Counted from the first letter of the stretch, positions 28,851-38,090 are shown. The stretch: 39,882 nucleotides of DNA from CAZNVG01 sp964576475 (GCA_964576475.1 CAZNVG010000008.1:1-39882); one strand, 5' to 3'. Program-made: numbers and translations. The notes: a model not told the origin generated them from the letters alone.

Positions 28851-30303
28851 CTGTCCAGTCATTCTGCAAAACTACGACATCCCCTGCTGATACTAAATAA
28901 TTTATGCCCTCATAGAACTTCACAGGGTCATCAACTCGACGCAGCACACCTTTAAACCCTGCATTATTGAGTCCTGCTTCGATGAGCGGAGTCGTAGAAT
29001 TGCGCATCAAAACGACTTCATCGACTGCATCAGCCAGCATCTCGCCAATTTGATTGTGCACCGTTACGTTCTCTACACCCTGCTCCACTAGCCCTGGAGT
29101 AACATATATCTTACGTTTTGCTTTTATCTCACGCAGCAATGCAATGGCAGCACGCACGCCTTCTATATTGCCATTATATGTATCGTCAATCAGCCATGCG
29201 CCGCTCTGTAGCTTTTGTGGTTTCAGTCTATGCTCGTATGGCTTTGTCACGGCAACAGCATCCTCGACTTGACTCTTGCTTAAACCAAACTCATCTACCG
29301 CAATGGCAGCGGCCAATGCAATCGGACCGACATTGTGAATTCCTACCAGACCACTTTGAAGTTTCAAGGATTTCTTTCCTTTTGTCATCGTAAACGACAG
29401 ACCTTCTAGGTTCGTTTTAGCGTGCGTTATACTCCAGCCTTTAACTGCAGTACGAGAATACCGTCCGTAATCTCTATCTATGAAGTCTTTCATTTCTTCG
29501 TTTTCATCATTTACATACAGATGATTTGCTTCGACATAGTCTGAAAGAGCGAATAGGTTTTTACCCGCTTCATGTAGTGTGCCGAAAGATTGCAGATGCG
29601 CAGGTGCAAGACCGGTGATAATACCGTAGTCTGGGCGAATGACCTGACAGTATTTTGCTATATCGCCCGGCTCATACTCGCCCAGTTCCAAAATTAAAAC
29701 CGCTTCATTGCCTTGTAGACTAGCCGCAAAACGCGCATGGCCGGCAGCAGTATTGAGATTACCTGGCGTTGCAGCCACACGAATATCGCTCCCCAGTACA
29801 GAGCTTAAAATTTCCTTCATTGTTGTTTTGCCATAACTACCGGCAATAACAATTTTCTTACCCTTGTGCTCAGCAAATAGTTTCTTTGACCGATGGATTT
29901 GTGTTGCTCGATGCGGAGCTATGATGAGCAATTCTCCCAAGTACAGCGGAAACAACACAGCGTGAGCAGTCAGGACAGGCTGAGCGGCAAGTACGGCAAG
30001 GCTCAAGAACTGATAACCACTTCTTCCCTCGACTAGAGCCGCATACATAAGCCAGACAGCCAAAATTATCTGCAGGAGCATAATAGTACCCACGCTGAGC
30101 AATAAAAGTAGTGCAGGAGGTGTTTTGTGCAATTTTTTGCGGTACATTACTCTTCCAACATCACGAGTTCGCCAAAACCAACGTAAATAGTCAGCACTCC
30201 TGTATTCGGTAGCCTGTAGCATATAGACAATCTCGACGACATATTTCGGCGTGTACATGTGCAAAAGGCCTTTGAGGCTATGATGTAATCTCTTGTGTTT
30301 CAT
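28837..30303 (-). CDS. Membrane-anchored MurF-type Mur ligase (second copy)
   Basis: A protein of 488 residues. Seen: a 130-residue N-terminal part with two or three membrane segments (about 62-90 and 97-128), not usual for MurF. The ligase follows: IAGSYGKTTMKE (ATP loop, 155-161), TPGNLNTAAGHARF, VLILELGEYEPGDIA, GLAPAHLQSFG, WLIDDTYNGNIEGVRAA and VYVTPG-like end. Bacterial MurF is normally cytosolic, so this form would work at the membrane. It may be the true MurF or a ligase adding another residue to a wall precursor. It overlaps the hydrolase upstream by four bases (ATGA). Confidence 0.82.
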   Translation of the reverse strand: MKHKRLHHSLKGLLHMYTPKYVVEIVYMLQATEYRSADYLRWFWRTRDVGRVMYRKKLHKTPPALLLLLSVGTIMLLQIILAVWLMYAALVEGRSGYQFLSLAVLAAQPVLTAHAVLFPLYLGELLIIAPHRATQIHRSKKLFAEHKGKKIVIAGSYGKTTMKEILSSVLGSDIRVAATPGNLNTAAGHARFAASLQGNEAVLILELGEYEPGDIAKYCQVIRPDYGIITGLAPAHLQSFGTLHEAGKNLFALSDYVEANHLYVNDENEEMKDFIDRDYGRYSRTAVKGWSITHAKTNLEGLSFTMTKGKKSLKLQSGLVGIHNVGPIALAAAIAVDEFGLSKSQVEDAVAVTKPYEHRLKPQKLQSGAWLIDDTYNGNIEGVRAAIALLREIKAKRKIYVTPGLVEQGVENVTVHNQIGEMLADAVDEVVLMRNSTTPLIEAGLNNAGFKGVLRRVDDPVKFYEGINYLVSAGDVVVLQNDWTDNYA

Positions 30304-31058
30304 AGGAATGATCCAATAAGCGTGCTGACTCGTGAGAAGTTATCTAAATGAACGTAATGCCCCACTCCGTCTATAACCTCAAGTCGCGCATGTGGCATAC
30401 GACTAGCAAATATTTCACCGTATTTTGGCGGCGTCATAGTGTCCTTTGTGCCATAAATCAAAAGTGCGTCAGTCTGGATTTTCGTCACATCATCTCGTAA
30501 GTCTTGACTGATAATGTTTTGAAACGTCTCCTTCATGGCTGGGGCAGTGTTAGCATAGTCAGTCGAGCCTGCACGTTGATACAGCCTCTCTCGCAAGCTT
30601 TTGCGCATTGAAGCCGGCAGTACATAACTGAGTGCCTTTCCTAGCTTTGCGAGCAGTTTATAAAACATAATGCGAGGACTGTGAGGCGACGCAATGCCGT
30701 GAGACGCCAGCAGTACAAGCTTCTCTGAAGTAAGATGACCAGTAGCCTGGGCCCGAAGTGCAATGCGACCTCCCAGACTGTGCCCAATAAGTCCATGCAG
30801 AGGTAGGCTGTCCATCTTCTTCAAAAATGAATCTAGAAAAAGTGCATAATCATCTAGACTCCACCCTTTCTTGGGTGTTTGGCTCCCACCAAATCCCGGA
30901 AGATCTAGCCGCAGCACATGAAACTTCTTGGCCAGCAGTTCACTGAGTTGATCATAGGTCTGCATATTTGAGCCCCATCCATGGACTAAAAGCACGTGCT
31001 TGCCCGTACCGCTGCTATCGTAGGCAATATCAAGTCCATCAACAATCACATGCTTCAT
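30300..31058 (-). CDS. Alpha/beta-hydrolase
   Basis: A protein of 252 residues. Seen: LLVHGWGSN (oxyanion loop, HGW at 26-28), RLDLPGFGGS, the nucleophile elbow GHSLGG (Ser94), a cap region (110-180), YGTKDTMTPP with the catalytic Asp, and VGHYVHLD with the catalytic His. The triad is complete. No signal peptide is present, so it acts in the cytosol or at the inner membrane face. The substrate is unknown. Overlap with the membrane Mur ligase suggests a linked task in wall or lipid metabolism. A TATACT box eight bases upstream predicts a leaderless mRNA. Confidence 0.85.
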   Translation of the reverse strand: MKHVIVDGLDIAYDSSGTGKHVLLVHGWGSNMQTYDQLSELLAKKFHVLRLDLPGFGGSQTPKKGWSLDDYALFLDSFLKKMDSLPLHGLIGHSLGGRIALRAQATGHLTSEKLVLLASHGIASPHSPRIMFYKLLAKLGKALSYVLPASMRKSLRERLYQRAGSTDYANTAPAMKETFQNIISQDLRDDVTKIQTDALLIYGTKDTMTPPKYGEIFASRMPHARLEVIDGVGHYVHLDNFSRVSTLIGSFL

Positions 31059-31066
31059 TACATTCT

Positions 31067-31072
31067 AGTATA
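31067..31072 (-). promoter_or_regulatory. -10 box of the hydrolase gene (leaderless type)
   Basis: TATACT on the minus strand, eight bases before the ATG at 31058. Confidence 0.45.
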
Positions 31073-31100
31073 TCTTAGAATAAGCATTAGTGGGATAACT

Positions 31101-32069
31101 CTACTGCGTGAGAGAGCTGGCGCCGGTGAGAGATTTACTGAGTACTTCACGTGTCGGCAGAGTGTCATACGTTTTCTTAGCTCGGCTACGATATTCTTCC
31201 CAACTCATCGACTGCTCAGGCTTGGCCAGAGATACCGTTTCACCATAGGCTAGGTTAAGCGTCAGTTTTGCTTCTATTTTATTCTCTTTCATTGAGATGG
31301 GTAGCGTTATCTTCTCGACTCGCCCCGAGGCTTTTCCGATCCATATATCGCTGACACCTTTGAGCTCACTGACACATGCATATCGTTCGGGTAATTTAGT
31401 GCCATCTACATTAAAGCTCAAATGCCGTTGCTCAACGCCTTGATTTACTTCGTAACCATGATCATTGGCAAGCCTGACTGCTCCAGATTCAGAAGCTACT
31501 TTTAGCAAATCATCATCAAGCACACATGACTCACCGCCGGCCGAGCCTTCTTTTGGTGCCTCCACCCAGATGCTGGTGACTTGTTTTTCTATTGAATTGA
31601 GGTCGTTTTGGACAGGAATTAATTGTGCTCCTATCTCAGGACCGAGTGTCTTTTTCAGTGCGCTAAACGTTTGATTAATTGTCTCACTAGCGCTGTCTAT
31701 ATAAAAGAACTGCGATCCGCCTACGGCCAGCACGGTACCTGAAGGCTTTAGGACGCTTAGGTCTGCCGTTTGATATTTTAGGGTGTTTATCTGGATCCTG
31801 AGTTCGCTCGACTTTTCTACAGGATTGGCTTTGAGTTGCAGCGTCGCCTCGCCAGTTGCTCCGTTATCCTCATTCTTCGTGATCTCTAGGGTGCCAGTGC
31901 CGCTCACTCCTTGAGTGTTATTACTTGCGCTGAGAGCCCTCGCTGCTACTGCGATTGGTCGTGACCGCGCATACGCTTTGTAGCCATACAGGATCCCTGC
32001 CGCCAGAATAACTAACGTTAGGCTTAAGAAAACTACGGTGCGCGATTTATTTTCCCCAAATTTCGTCAT
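31101..32069 (-). CDS. Membrane-anchored extracytoplasmic protein, unknown
   Basis: A protein of 322 residues. Seen: a short basic N-terminus (MTKFGENKSR), one membrane segment (about 11-30) and a long extracytoplasmic domain of beta-like repeats (GTGTLEITKNEDN, TLQLKANPVEKSSELRIQINTLKYQ, LTLNLAYGETVSL) with two Cys (SCVLDDD, YACVSEL). The pattern of paired beta segments recalls lipid- or ligand-binding lipoproteins of the LppX/LprG type, but no lipobox is present, so this is only a hint. The start at 32069 is preferred over 32114: AGAGAG lies four bases upstream, and a TATAGA box is also suitably placed. It lies just below the tRNA-Ala terminator. Confidence 0.75.
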   Translation of the reverse strand: MTKFGENKSRTVVFLSLTLVILAAGILYGYKAYARSRPIAVAARALSASNNTQGVSGTGTLEITKNEDNGATGEATLQLKANPVEKSSELRIQINTLKYQTADLSVLKPSGTVLAVGGSQFFYIDSASETINQTFSALKKTLGPEIGAQLIPVQNDLNSIEKQVTSIWVEAPKEGSAGGESCVLDDDLLKVASESGAVRLANDHGYEVNQGVEQRHLSFNVDGTKLPERYACVSELKGVSDIWIGKASGRVEKITLPISMKENKIEAKLTLNLAYGETVSLAKPEQSMSWEEYRSRAKKTYDTLPTREVLSKSLTGASSLTQ

Positions 32070-32127
32070 TGTTCTCTCTATAGTTAGTACATCAAGTATA
32101 ACAAACAGCCACAACCTTATCTTGGAA

Positions 32128-32155
32128 ATAAAAAAGCATCCAGATTATAGATGCT

Positions 32156-32156
<1 letters not shown>
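32128..32156 (-). terminator. Terminator of tRNA-Ala
   Basis: On the minus strand AAGCATC/GATGCTT (32156-32150 with 32140-32134) with a 9-base loop is followed by a T-rich run. The stem begins at the last base of the encoded CCA end. Confidence 0.85.
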
Positions 32157-32232
<76 letters not shown>

Positions 32233-32243
32233 TAGCGATGTCG

Positions 32244-32252
32244 ATTATAACA
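32244..32252 (-). promoter_or_regulatory. Extended -10 promoter of tRNA-Ala
   Basis: TGT-TATAAT on the minus strand, 11 bases before the mature tRNA 5' end. Confidence 0.65.
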
Positions 32253-32263
32253 GATGAGAACGA

Positions 32264-32354
32264 GTAAAAAAATTTTCGGGCGTGCCCACCCGGCTCGGTC
32301 GTCGTTTATTTTATTTTGTAGTGTTTGTTTGACTTGGAGCCAGTACGCCCGAAA
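32264..32354 (-). terminator. Long stem-loop terminator after the 241-residue membrane protein gene
   Basis: A 10-bp stem TTTCGGGCGT/ACGCCCGAAA (32274-32283 with 32345-32354) and an inner GGCTC/GAGCC pair (32292-32296 with 32337-32341) enclose an AT-rich loop. On the minus strand the stem runs into seven T. It may end the upstream gene or be a stable small RNA. Confidence 0.6.
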
Positions 32355-32387
32355 CTGATTACATTACACGCTTATGGTAAAACTTTG

Positions 32388-33113
32388 TCAAGCTTTGCGA
32401 CTAGTTTTACGAGTGTTTTTCGTGGCAAGTGGCAAAATCTTAAGGGATAGGATGAACGCAAAAATGACTGCAAAGCCGCACATAATTGAAGGGATGCCTT
32501 GTGCTGTTTCAGGATACAGTGAACTGACGACCGTCGTCGGCAATAAGAACACAAGATAACCAGCCACCAGCCAATGCAAAGCGCCTCGTTGGTTGTTTCT
32601 TACGCCCTTTTGCTTCGCGAGTTTGAAACAAAGGAAGATACCTATAAACAGCCAGGCGTAGTAATGCAGAAAGTACGCTCCTCCGATTGGTGGCTGTAGC
32701 TGAAATATCACATAATTACCTCCACATTGATAGCCCCTGAAGATGTCGCCAATTGCAAAGAGCGCAGCCCAGCCTAGACCAGTTACATAGGCGCTTCTAA
32801 CCCACCATCGATTAAGTTTCGGTGCAATTCGACCAATTAGCTGAATACCGAGCATTGGCAGCAGTGTAATGGCAACATAGCCAATTCTTGACCATGTCTC
32901 TGCTTCCATATTCCAGCCACCGCACACAAAATACTCACTAATCTGAAATGTCGCCAGGAAAAACAGTATCGCAATTCCTATGCCACGAATGACGCTTACT
33001 TTGTACTTAAGCGCGCTAAAAACAAGCAGACAAATCTCTATGACAAAAGTTGCCAACATAACGGGCGGTGAGAAACAGTTAAATCGTGTCCAAGTGGACC
33101 GCTTTTTAAACAT
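32388..33113 (-). CDS. Integral membrane protein with about seven segments, unknown
   Basis: A protein of 241 residues. Seen: an N-terminal NCFSPPVMLATFVIEICLLVF segment, then about six further hydrophobic segments (around 43-62, 76-93, 107-121, 147-163, 185-205 and 212-230), conserved-looking Cys in FVCGGWNME, YQCGGNYV and IMCGF, and a basic C-terminus (TKNTRKTSRKA). The opening SPPVMLATF pattern recurs in uncharacterised bacterial membrane proteins as I remember them. No enzyme or transporter motif is visible. An extended -10 TGA-TACAAT lies seven bases before the ATG. Confidence 0.75.
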   Translation of the reverse strand: MFKKRSTWTRFNCFSPPVMLATFVIEICLLVFSALKYKVSVIRGIGIAILFFLATFQISEYFVCGGWNMEAETWSRIGYVAITLLPMLGIQLIGRIAPKLNRWWVRSAYVTGLGWAALFAIGDIFRGYQCGGNYVIFQLQPPIGGAYFLHYYAWLFIGIFLCFKLAKQKGVRNNQRGALHWLVAGYLVFLLPTTVVSSLYPETAQGIPSIMCGFAVIFAFILSLKILPLATKNTRKTSRKA

Positions 33114-33120
33114 TAGCTTG

Positions 33121-33129
33121 ATTGTATCA
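33121..33129 (-). promoter_or_regulatory. Extended -10 promoter of the membrane protein gene (leaderless type)
   Basis: TGA-TACAAT on the minus strand, seven bases before the ATG at 33113. Confidence 0.6.
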
Positions 33130-33131
33130 GA

Positions 33132-33566
33132 TTATGCTTCGTTTGATAGCTCTGTTATTTTCTCAGGTGACTCAGTAAAATCAGTCAACCGAAACCAATA
33201 CGGACGTAGCTCAAACCAGCGCTGCTCTGGGTCGTCAGCGTATTTCTTTGAGGCGGGCACTCTCGTTACGTGCGCCACACGTGCATCCTCGATTTCTTCA
33301 TGATCACTGAGTAATCGAGCTGTCGCCTGTATCTGGAGCGTCGCGTTTCCCCAGCCCACCACAACCGCTACATGATTATTGCTAAGTAAATTATTGTATT
33401 TTCGGGACTTGAGAATCGTGCCCATTAGTATTGAATCTCCAAGTAGCGAATACGCTACTACGGCTGATTCCGGAGAGCCAGTGGCGTCTACTGTTGAAAT
33501 TACCATCAAAGTATTACTGGGTGCTCGAAGAAAATCATAGATGGCTTCTAGCTTTATGTCATTCAT
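33132..33566 (-). CDS. PNPOx-like FMN-binding split-barrel protein
   Basis: A protein of 144 residues. Seen: LRAPSNTLMVISTVDATGSPESAVVAYSLLGDS at the start, then LKSRKYNNLLSNNHVAVVVGWGNATLQIQATARLL, the pattern of pyridoxamine-5'-phosphate-oxidase-like flavoproteins, and WFELRPYWFRLTDF near the end. Members bind FMN or F420 and reduce or protect various substrates; the substrate here is unknown. It overlaps ligA by four bases (ATGA), so the two are co-translated. Confidence 0.8.
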   Translation of the reverse strand: MNDIKLEAIYDFLRAPSNTLMVISTVDATGSPESAVVAYSLLGDSILMGTILKSRKYNNLLSNNHVAVVVGWGNATLQIQATARLLSDHEEIEDARVAHVTRVPASKKYADDPEQRWFELRPYWFRLTDFTESPEKITELSNEA

Positions 33567-35578
33567 AGTAACTTTAAAAATCCTGCTTCATCAATGACTT
33601 GCGTGTCATATTTGGCAGCCTTAGTAAGTTTGGACTGGCCGGTGTTTGCTCCCGCCACAAGGTATGTAGTATCTTTGCCGACGCTACTTTGGAAAACACC
33701 ACCTCTCGCTCGTATCTTTTCGGCAGCTTCATCTCGGCTCATGGATTCCAAGGTCCCAGTCACAACAAAGGATTTGCCTTTCAGCGGCCCATCGGCAGCT
33801 TCGGCGCGCTCTGGTTTTACGCCATAGGAGGAAAACTTATCGAGTAGCTTTTGGTTCTGTGGGTCGGCAAACCATGCGACTATCGCCTCAGCCACAACAA
33901 CACCGACGCCATCGATTTGCGCAAGTTGATCTACTGATGCTCGCGAGAGTGCTTCGATTTCATGGAAGTGATTAGCGAGGTCTATAGCGGTCTGCGTTCC
34001 GACATGGCGAATACCGAGTCCAAAGAGGAATCGACTCAGTGGCGGGTTTTTCTTTTCCTGAATCGCTTTTTCCAGTTTAGCGGCACTAATCTCTGCAAAC
34101 CGGTCAAGTGTCAGTAACTGCTTCGCAGTCAGTCCGTACAAATCAGCTTGATCGCGGATCAAGCCACTTTCCAAAAGTGCCTGTACGTTTTTCTCGCCCA
34201 TTCCTTCGATATCGAGTGCGCCCTTGGATGCAAAATGCTCAATGTGCTTCTGCGACCGTGCTGGACAGGAAATATTTGGACAGCGCCATACAACTTCTCC
34301 TTCCGGCTTCACCAGCTTTGTGTCGCAGTCAGGGCAATGTGTGGGCATAACAAACGCCTTCTCAGAACCATCACGCAGCGACACGATTGGTTCAACTACT
34401 TCGGGGATGATATCGCCAGCCTTATGAATAATGACGGTATCACCTATCATGACGCCCTTGCGCTTAACTTCGTCTTCGTTATGCAGCGTTGCCATTTGCA
34501 CCGTACTACCGGCTACAACAACAGGTTCAAGCACCGCAACTGGTGTAGCCGCGCCAGTTCTCCCGATACTGATAAATATGTCCTTTAGTTTCGTTGTTGC
34601 CTGCTCGGCTGGATATTTGTAGGCAATTGCTCCTCGAGGGTTCTTGCCAACTACACCCAATTTGTCATATACTGCGCGATCGTTAACCTTAACTACAAGC
34701 CCATCGGTATTGAACGGAAGGTCGTGTCGCTTCTCTTTCCATTCTTCGGCAAACGACATTACTTGTTGCACACTGTTGAGGACGACACGCTCTTTGTTAA
34801 CAGCAATCCCAACTTCATGCATCAGGTCATATGTGAAGGAGAAGGTTGGTAATTCTGCGTTATCGCCGCGCTGTACATCGTAGCCGCGAAAATACAGGGC
34901 TCGCTCCGATACAAGCTTAGGATCAAGCTGGCGAATAGTACCTGCAGCGGTATTCCGTGGATTGGCAAAAGTCGGCTGACCAGCAGCTGCTCGCGCTGCA
35001 TTCAGCTTCTCGAAATCTTTTTTATACATAACAATCTCGCCACGGATTTCTAATCGACCCTTTGTGAACTGAGCAAGAGCTCCCTTTGGTGTACGTAATT
35101 TTAGAGGTACGTTCTTTATCGTTCGCACATTAGCAGTTACATCCTCGCCCACCAATCCGTCTCCTCGAGTAAGAGCACGAACAAGCACACCATCCTCGTA
35201 CACTAGCGCACACCCAAGTCCATCCATTTTTATATCAACGAAGAACTCTTCTTTGATGTCTCCAGGTAGAAGCTTTTCGATTCGCTTCAGCCAAGCGCGC
35301 ACTTCATCCTCATCAAATACGTCGTTGAGAGAAAGCATGCGACGCGAATGCGGAACTGATGCAAATCCTTCCAGCAACTTTCCGCCGACACGCTGCGTTG
35401 GCGAATCTGGCGTTACAAGATCAGGATGCTTAGCCTCTAGTTTTTTGAGCTCGTCAAATAAACTATCATAAATTGCATCGCTCATCGTTGGGGCATCGAG
35501 CACATGATACTCGTACGATAGCTGACTGAGTTGTGCGCGTAGTTTCTCAATTCGATCTTTATCGATAAAAGTACTCAC
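33563..35578 (-). CDS. ligA: NAD-dependent DNA ligase
   Basis: A protein of 671 residues that seals nicks using NAD. Seen: the adenylation site KMDG (Lys117), the NAD-binding region near the start (YHVLDAPTMSDAIYDSLF), a four-Cys zinc finger (CPDCDTKLV then CPNISCPARS), helix-hairpin-helix repeats (DIEGMGEKNVQALLESG, IDGVGVVVAEAIV) and a C-terminal BRCT domain (about 594-671). All domains are in the standard order and length. It overlaps its neighbours by four bases on each side. It consumes the NAD made by the locus at 12300-18690. Confidence 0.97.
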   Translation of the reverse strand: MSTFIDKDRIEKLRAQLSQLSYEYHVLDAPTMSDAIYDSLFDELKKLEAKHPDLVTPDSPTQRVGGKLLEGFASVPHSRRMLSLNDVFDEDEVRAWLKRIEKLLPGDIKEEFFVDIKMDGLGCALVYEDGVLVRALTRGDGLVGEDVTANVRTIKNVPLKLRTPKGALAQFTKGRLEIRGEIVMYKKDFEKLNAARAAAGQPTFANPRNTAAGTIRQLDPKLVSERALYFRGYDVQRGDNAELPTFSFTYDLMHEVGIAVNKERVVLNSVQQVMSFAEEWKEKRHDLPFNTDGLVVKVNDRAVYDKLGVVGKNPRGAIAYKYPAEQATTKLKDIFISIGRTGAATPVAVLEPVVVAGSTVQMATLHNEDEVKRKGVMIGDTVIIHKAGDIIPEVVEPIVSLRDGSEKAFVMPTHCPDCDTKLVKPEGEVVWRCPNISCPARSQKHIEHFASKGALDIEGMGEKNVQALLESGLIRDQADLYGLTAKQLLTLDRFAEISAAKLEKAIQEKKNPPLSRFLFGLGIRHVGTQTAIDLANHFHEIEALSRASVDQLAQIDGVGVVVAEAIVAWFADPQNQKLLDKFSSYGVKPERAEAADGPLKGKSFVVTGTLESMSRDEAAEKIRARGGVFQSSVGKDTTYLVAGANTGQSKLTKAAKYDTQVIDEAGFLKLL

Positions 35579-36549
35579 ATGATGCTCCTATAGATGTGAT
35601 AGAAGTAGACATGCAGAAGCATCAGTCCGAGGAATCCAAGGAATAGCGTCAGCGGCACCACAATAGCATTAGCCCAGGCTATGGCGGCTACAACAATGAG
35701 CGATCCTACCAGTAGACCAAGTAATACACCTACCAACATGCGAGCTAAAACTCTCCAGCGCTGTGTGCGAACCAGTTGTCTCGTGGCCTTAAACGCTTGC
35801 CTAGGGTATACATTCGGCAAGGTAACCGCATACATTGAAAGCACAGCTGGCACCAGCATGTAAAACGACCATGCCACCAATAATAGCCATACAACAGCAA
35901 CCAGGAACATTTCTACCCCTCCCGAGGCATAGCCGCTTGCGCGAATGAGGGTAAATAAGTAGCTTCCTATAGCCATAGGAATGAGCTTTAATGCGATGTT
36001 CAATATAATGACCGTAAAGGGGAAAAGCGGCTGCATACTTAGATAGAACGCATCTCGAACGCGGAATGGTTTTTCGCTCATAAGACGGCGAACCGTCCAA
36101 ATAAACGCGAGACTCCCCAGGATTGGCAGTATTGTCTGGTATGCTTTCGCCGAGTCAGAGGAAGATGAGCCGGAACTTATCATAACGATACCGGCGGTCA
36201 CGACATTATTAACTAGTGCACTCGATCCTAAGTACTGCTCAAGCGACTCTTTTATTACTTTTGGATCAGTCGTTGAGCTAAGTCCTGTCACAAGCAATAT
36301 GTAGCCAACCGAATACAGTGCCAGCACAGCAAGCAACTGTAATTTGTATTTCCACGTAAACTGCAAACTAACTTTGATAAGCGCCCGAGCTCTTGGTACG
36401 GGTACGACTTTCTTTACTGTCTTTTCGATGTTCTTTTTCTTAGGCTTGGTCTTTCTGTTAAATCGCACCGACTCACGTATTCGATAGTGATTTCCGCCTG
36501 CTATGGAAACTTTCTTTGGAGGTTTGTTAGCTGATTTATTGCTTGCCAT
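35575..36549 (-). CDS. Multi-pass membrane protein, unknown
   Basis: A protein of 324 residues. Seen: a very basic N-terminal part (about 1-60, with RFNRKTKPKKKN) that should lie in the cytoplasm, then about six membrane segments (near 72-90, 110-125, 137-155, 176-200, 215-240 and 270-310). The sequence VRDAFYLSMQPLFPFTVIILNIALKLIP and LPNVYPRQAFKATRQLVRTQRWRVL resemble membrane proteins of unknown function seen in small-genome bacteria. It sits between htpX (1-base overlap) and ligA (4-base overlap). A membrane stress role by context is inference. Confidence 0.75.
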   Translation of the reverse strand: MASNKSANKPPKKVSIAGGNHYRIRESVRFNRKTKPKKKNIEKTVKKVVPVPRARALIKVSLQFTWKYKLQLLAVLALYSVGYILLVTGLSSTTDPKVIKESLEQYLGSSALVNNVVTAGIVMISSGSSSSDSAKAYQTILPILGSLAFIWTVRRLMSEKPFRVRDAFYLSMQPLFPFTVIILNIALKLIPMAIGSYLFTLIRASGYASGGVEMFLVAVVWLLLVAWSFYMLVPAVLSMYAVTLPNVYPRQAFKATRQLVRTQRWRVLARMLVGVLLGLLVGSLIVVAAIAWANAIVVPLTLFLGFLGLMLLHVYFYHIYRSIM

Positions 36550-37433
36550 TACAGACTCTTGCCCATTGATCGTAGTTTTGCAATGCGGTCCTCGAGTGGC
36601 GGGTGCGTACTGAACATTGCCGCCATACTCTTGCGCTTCAAAGGATTAGACAGGAATAAATGCGCCGTGGAGGCACTTTGGCGTTTCAAGACCGACCCGT
36701 GCTGAGCTATCTTTTCCAATGCATTTGCAAGTCCTTCGGGATAACGCGTTGTCATCGCGCCCGTTGCGTCTGCCAGATACTCTCGTCGTCGAGATATGGA
36801 TAGTTGAATCAGCATTGCGATAAGTGGCGCCACGAAGATAACTAGTATAGATATAAGCGCACCGGCCGCTCCAAGTGGTGAGTCTTCGTCGTCATCAGAG
36901 CCACCCATATACATACCCCACATCAACATGTCACTAATTAGCCCAATCACCGCAACAAGTGCAAAGGCAACCATGGATACTCGAATGTCATAATTCTTTA
37001 CATGCCCTAGCTCGTGAGCCATGACACCTTCAAGCTCTGAATCTTCCATAATGTCCAGCAACCCTCTAGTAGCACATACTATGGCACTCTTTGGATTTGT
37101 GCCGGTTGCACAGGCGTTTGGAGCCGAATCCTCAATAACAAAAACCCTTGGCATCGGTAGCCCTTCTGTAATGGATAAGTTCTCAACAATCCGATACAAA
37201 CGTGGCTCCTCTTTTTTCGTCACTTCATGAGCACCACTCATGGCCATCGCCAGTCTCGAGCTTGATACATAGCTAATTACTGCATACGCCAGAGCCGCTA
37301 TGGTTGCATATGGCGCGAAGCGGACTCCTCCTTTTATATAACCAACCAGATACGCTACAGCAGCAACAAAGCCCACAAAGATTGCAATGAGAAATAGACT
37401 CTTACGTTTATTGGCACTTATTGCGCTATACAT
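36549..37433 (-). CDS. htpX: Membrane metalloprotease HtpX
   Basis: A protein of 294 residues. Seen: two N-terminal membrane segments (about 11-33 and 42-58), the zinc motif HELGH (140-144) with the third ligand Glu likely in RREYLADATGA, two further membrane segments (about 152-172 and 183-208), and a C-terminal FLSNPLKRKSMAAMFSTHPPLEDRIAKL, typical of HtpX. The family degrades damaged membrane proteins. It follows lemA by 80 bases, a common pairing. Confidence 0.93.
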   Translation of the reverse strand: MYSAISANKRKSLFLIAIFVGFVAAVAYLVGYIKGGVRFAPYATIAALAYAVISYVSSSRLAMAMSGAHEVTKKEEPRLYRIVENLSITEGLPMPRVFVIEDSAPNACATGTNPKSAIVCATRGLLDIMEDSELEGVMAHELGHVKNYDIRVSMVAFALVAVIGLISDMLMWGMYMGGSDDDEDSPLGAAGALISILVIFVAPLIAMLIQLSISRRREYLADATGAMTTRYPEGLANALEKIAQHGSVLKRQSASTAHLFLSNPLKRKSMAAMFSTHPPLEDRIAKLRSMGKSL

Positions 37434-37513
37434 AGATTTCTCGCAATAGATTAGGGCGTGTTGCCGCTGACTTTATAGGATGCTCCCTCAAACCGATAGC
37501 TCGCAGATTGTAT

Positions 37514-38077
37514 CTAGAACTTAACAGCTGTTGGGTTTTTGATCGCTTCTGATTCCGACTCGTCTACTTCATAGAATTCACGTGCTTTAAAGCCAAGCAT
37601 GCCTGCAAAGATGTTTGTAGGGAATACTTTTACCTTTGTGTTCAAATCTCGTGCTGCACCATTGTAGAATCTACGCGCTGCCTGAATCTTGTCTTCTGTA
37701 TCTGTTATCTGAGCTTGCAGATCTGCAAAGTTTGCATTTGCTTTAAGGTCCGGATAGTTTTCTGCAACCGCGAATAGACTCTTGAGTGCGCCGGTGAACA
37801 TATTGTCAGCCTTTGCAGTTTCCTCAACACCTGTCGCACCCATAATTGCGCTTCGAGCTTTTGTTACATTTTCGAATACTTCTTTTTCGTGCTTAGCGTA
37901 GCCCTTTACTGTCTCTACCAGATTTGGAATCAAATCAGCGCGTCGCTTCAGCTGTACTGTAATGTCGCTCCAGGCCTCATCGACTCGTACATTCGTACGA
38001 ACCAAGCCGTTATATAGTCCGGCAATTGCGAGGACGAGTACGCCAACGATTATAAGTAATATGACGATGATGCTCAT
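37514..38077 (-). CDS. lemA: LemA family protein
   Basis: A protein of 187 residues. Seen: one N-terminal membrane segment (2-24), then the LemA coiled-coil core LVRTNVRVDEAWSDITVQLKRRADLIPNLV, VKGYAKHEKEVFENVTKARSA, and ARRFYNGAARDLNTKVKVFPTNI, ending EVDESESEAIKNPTAVKF. The function is unsettled; lemA is often beside htpX and may present it with substrates or act in membrane stress. A GATACT box lies seven bases before the ATG. Confidence 0.93.
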   Translation of the reverse strand: MSIIVILLIIVGVLVLAIAGLYNGLVRTNVRVDEAWSDITVQLKRRADLIPNLVETVKGYAKHEKEVFENVTKARSAIMGATGVEETAKADNMFTGALKSLFAVAENYPDLKANANFADLQAQITDTEDKIQAARRFYNGAARDLNTKVKVFPTNIFAGMLGFKAREFYEVDESESEAIKNPTAVKF

Positions 38078-38084
38078 GAGTAAT

Positions 38085-38090
38085 AGTATC
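38085..38090 (-). promoter_or_regulatory. -10 box of lemA (leaderless type)
   Basis: GATACT on the minus strand, seven bases before the ATG; the match to TATAAT is weak. Confidence 0.3.
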
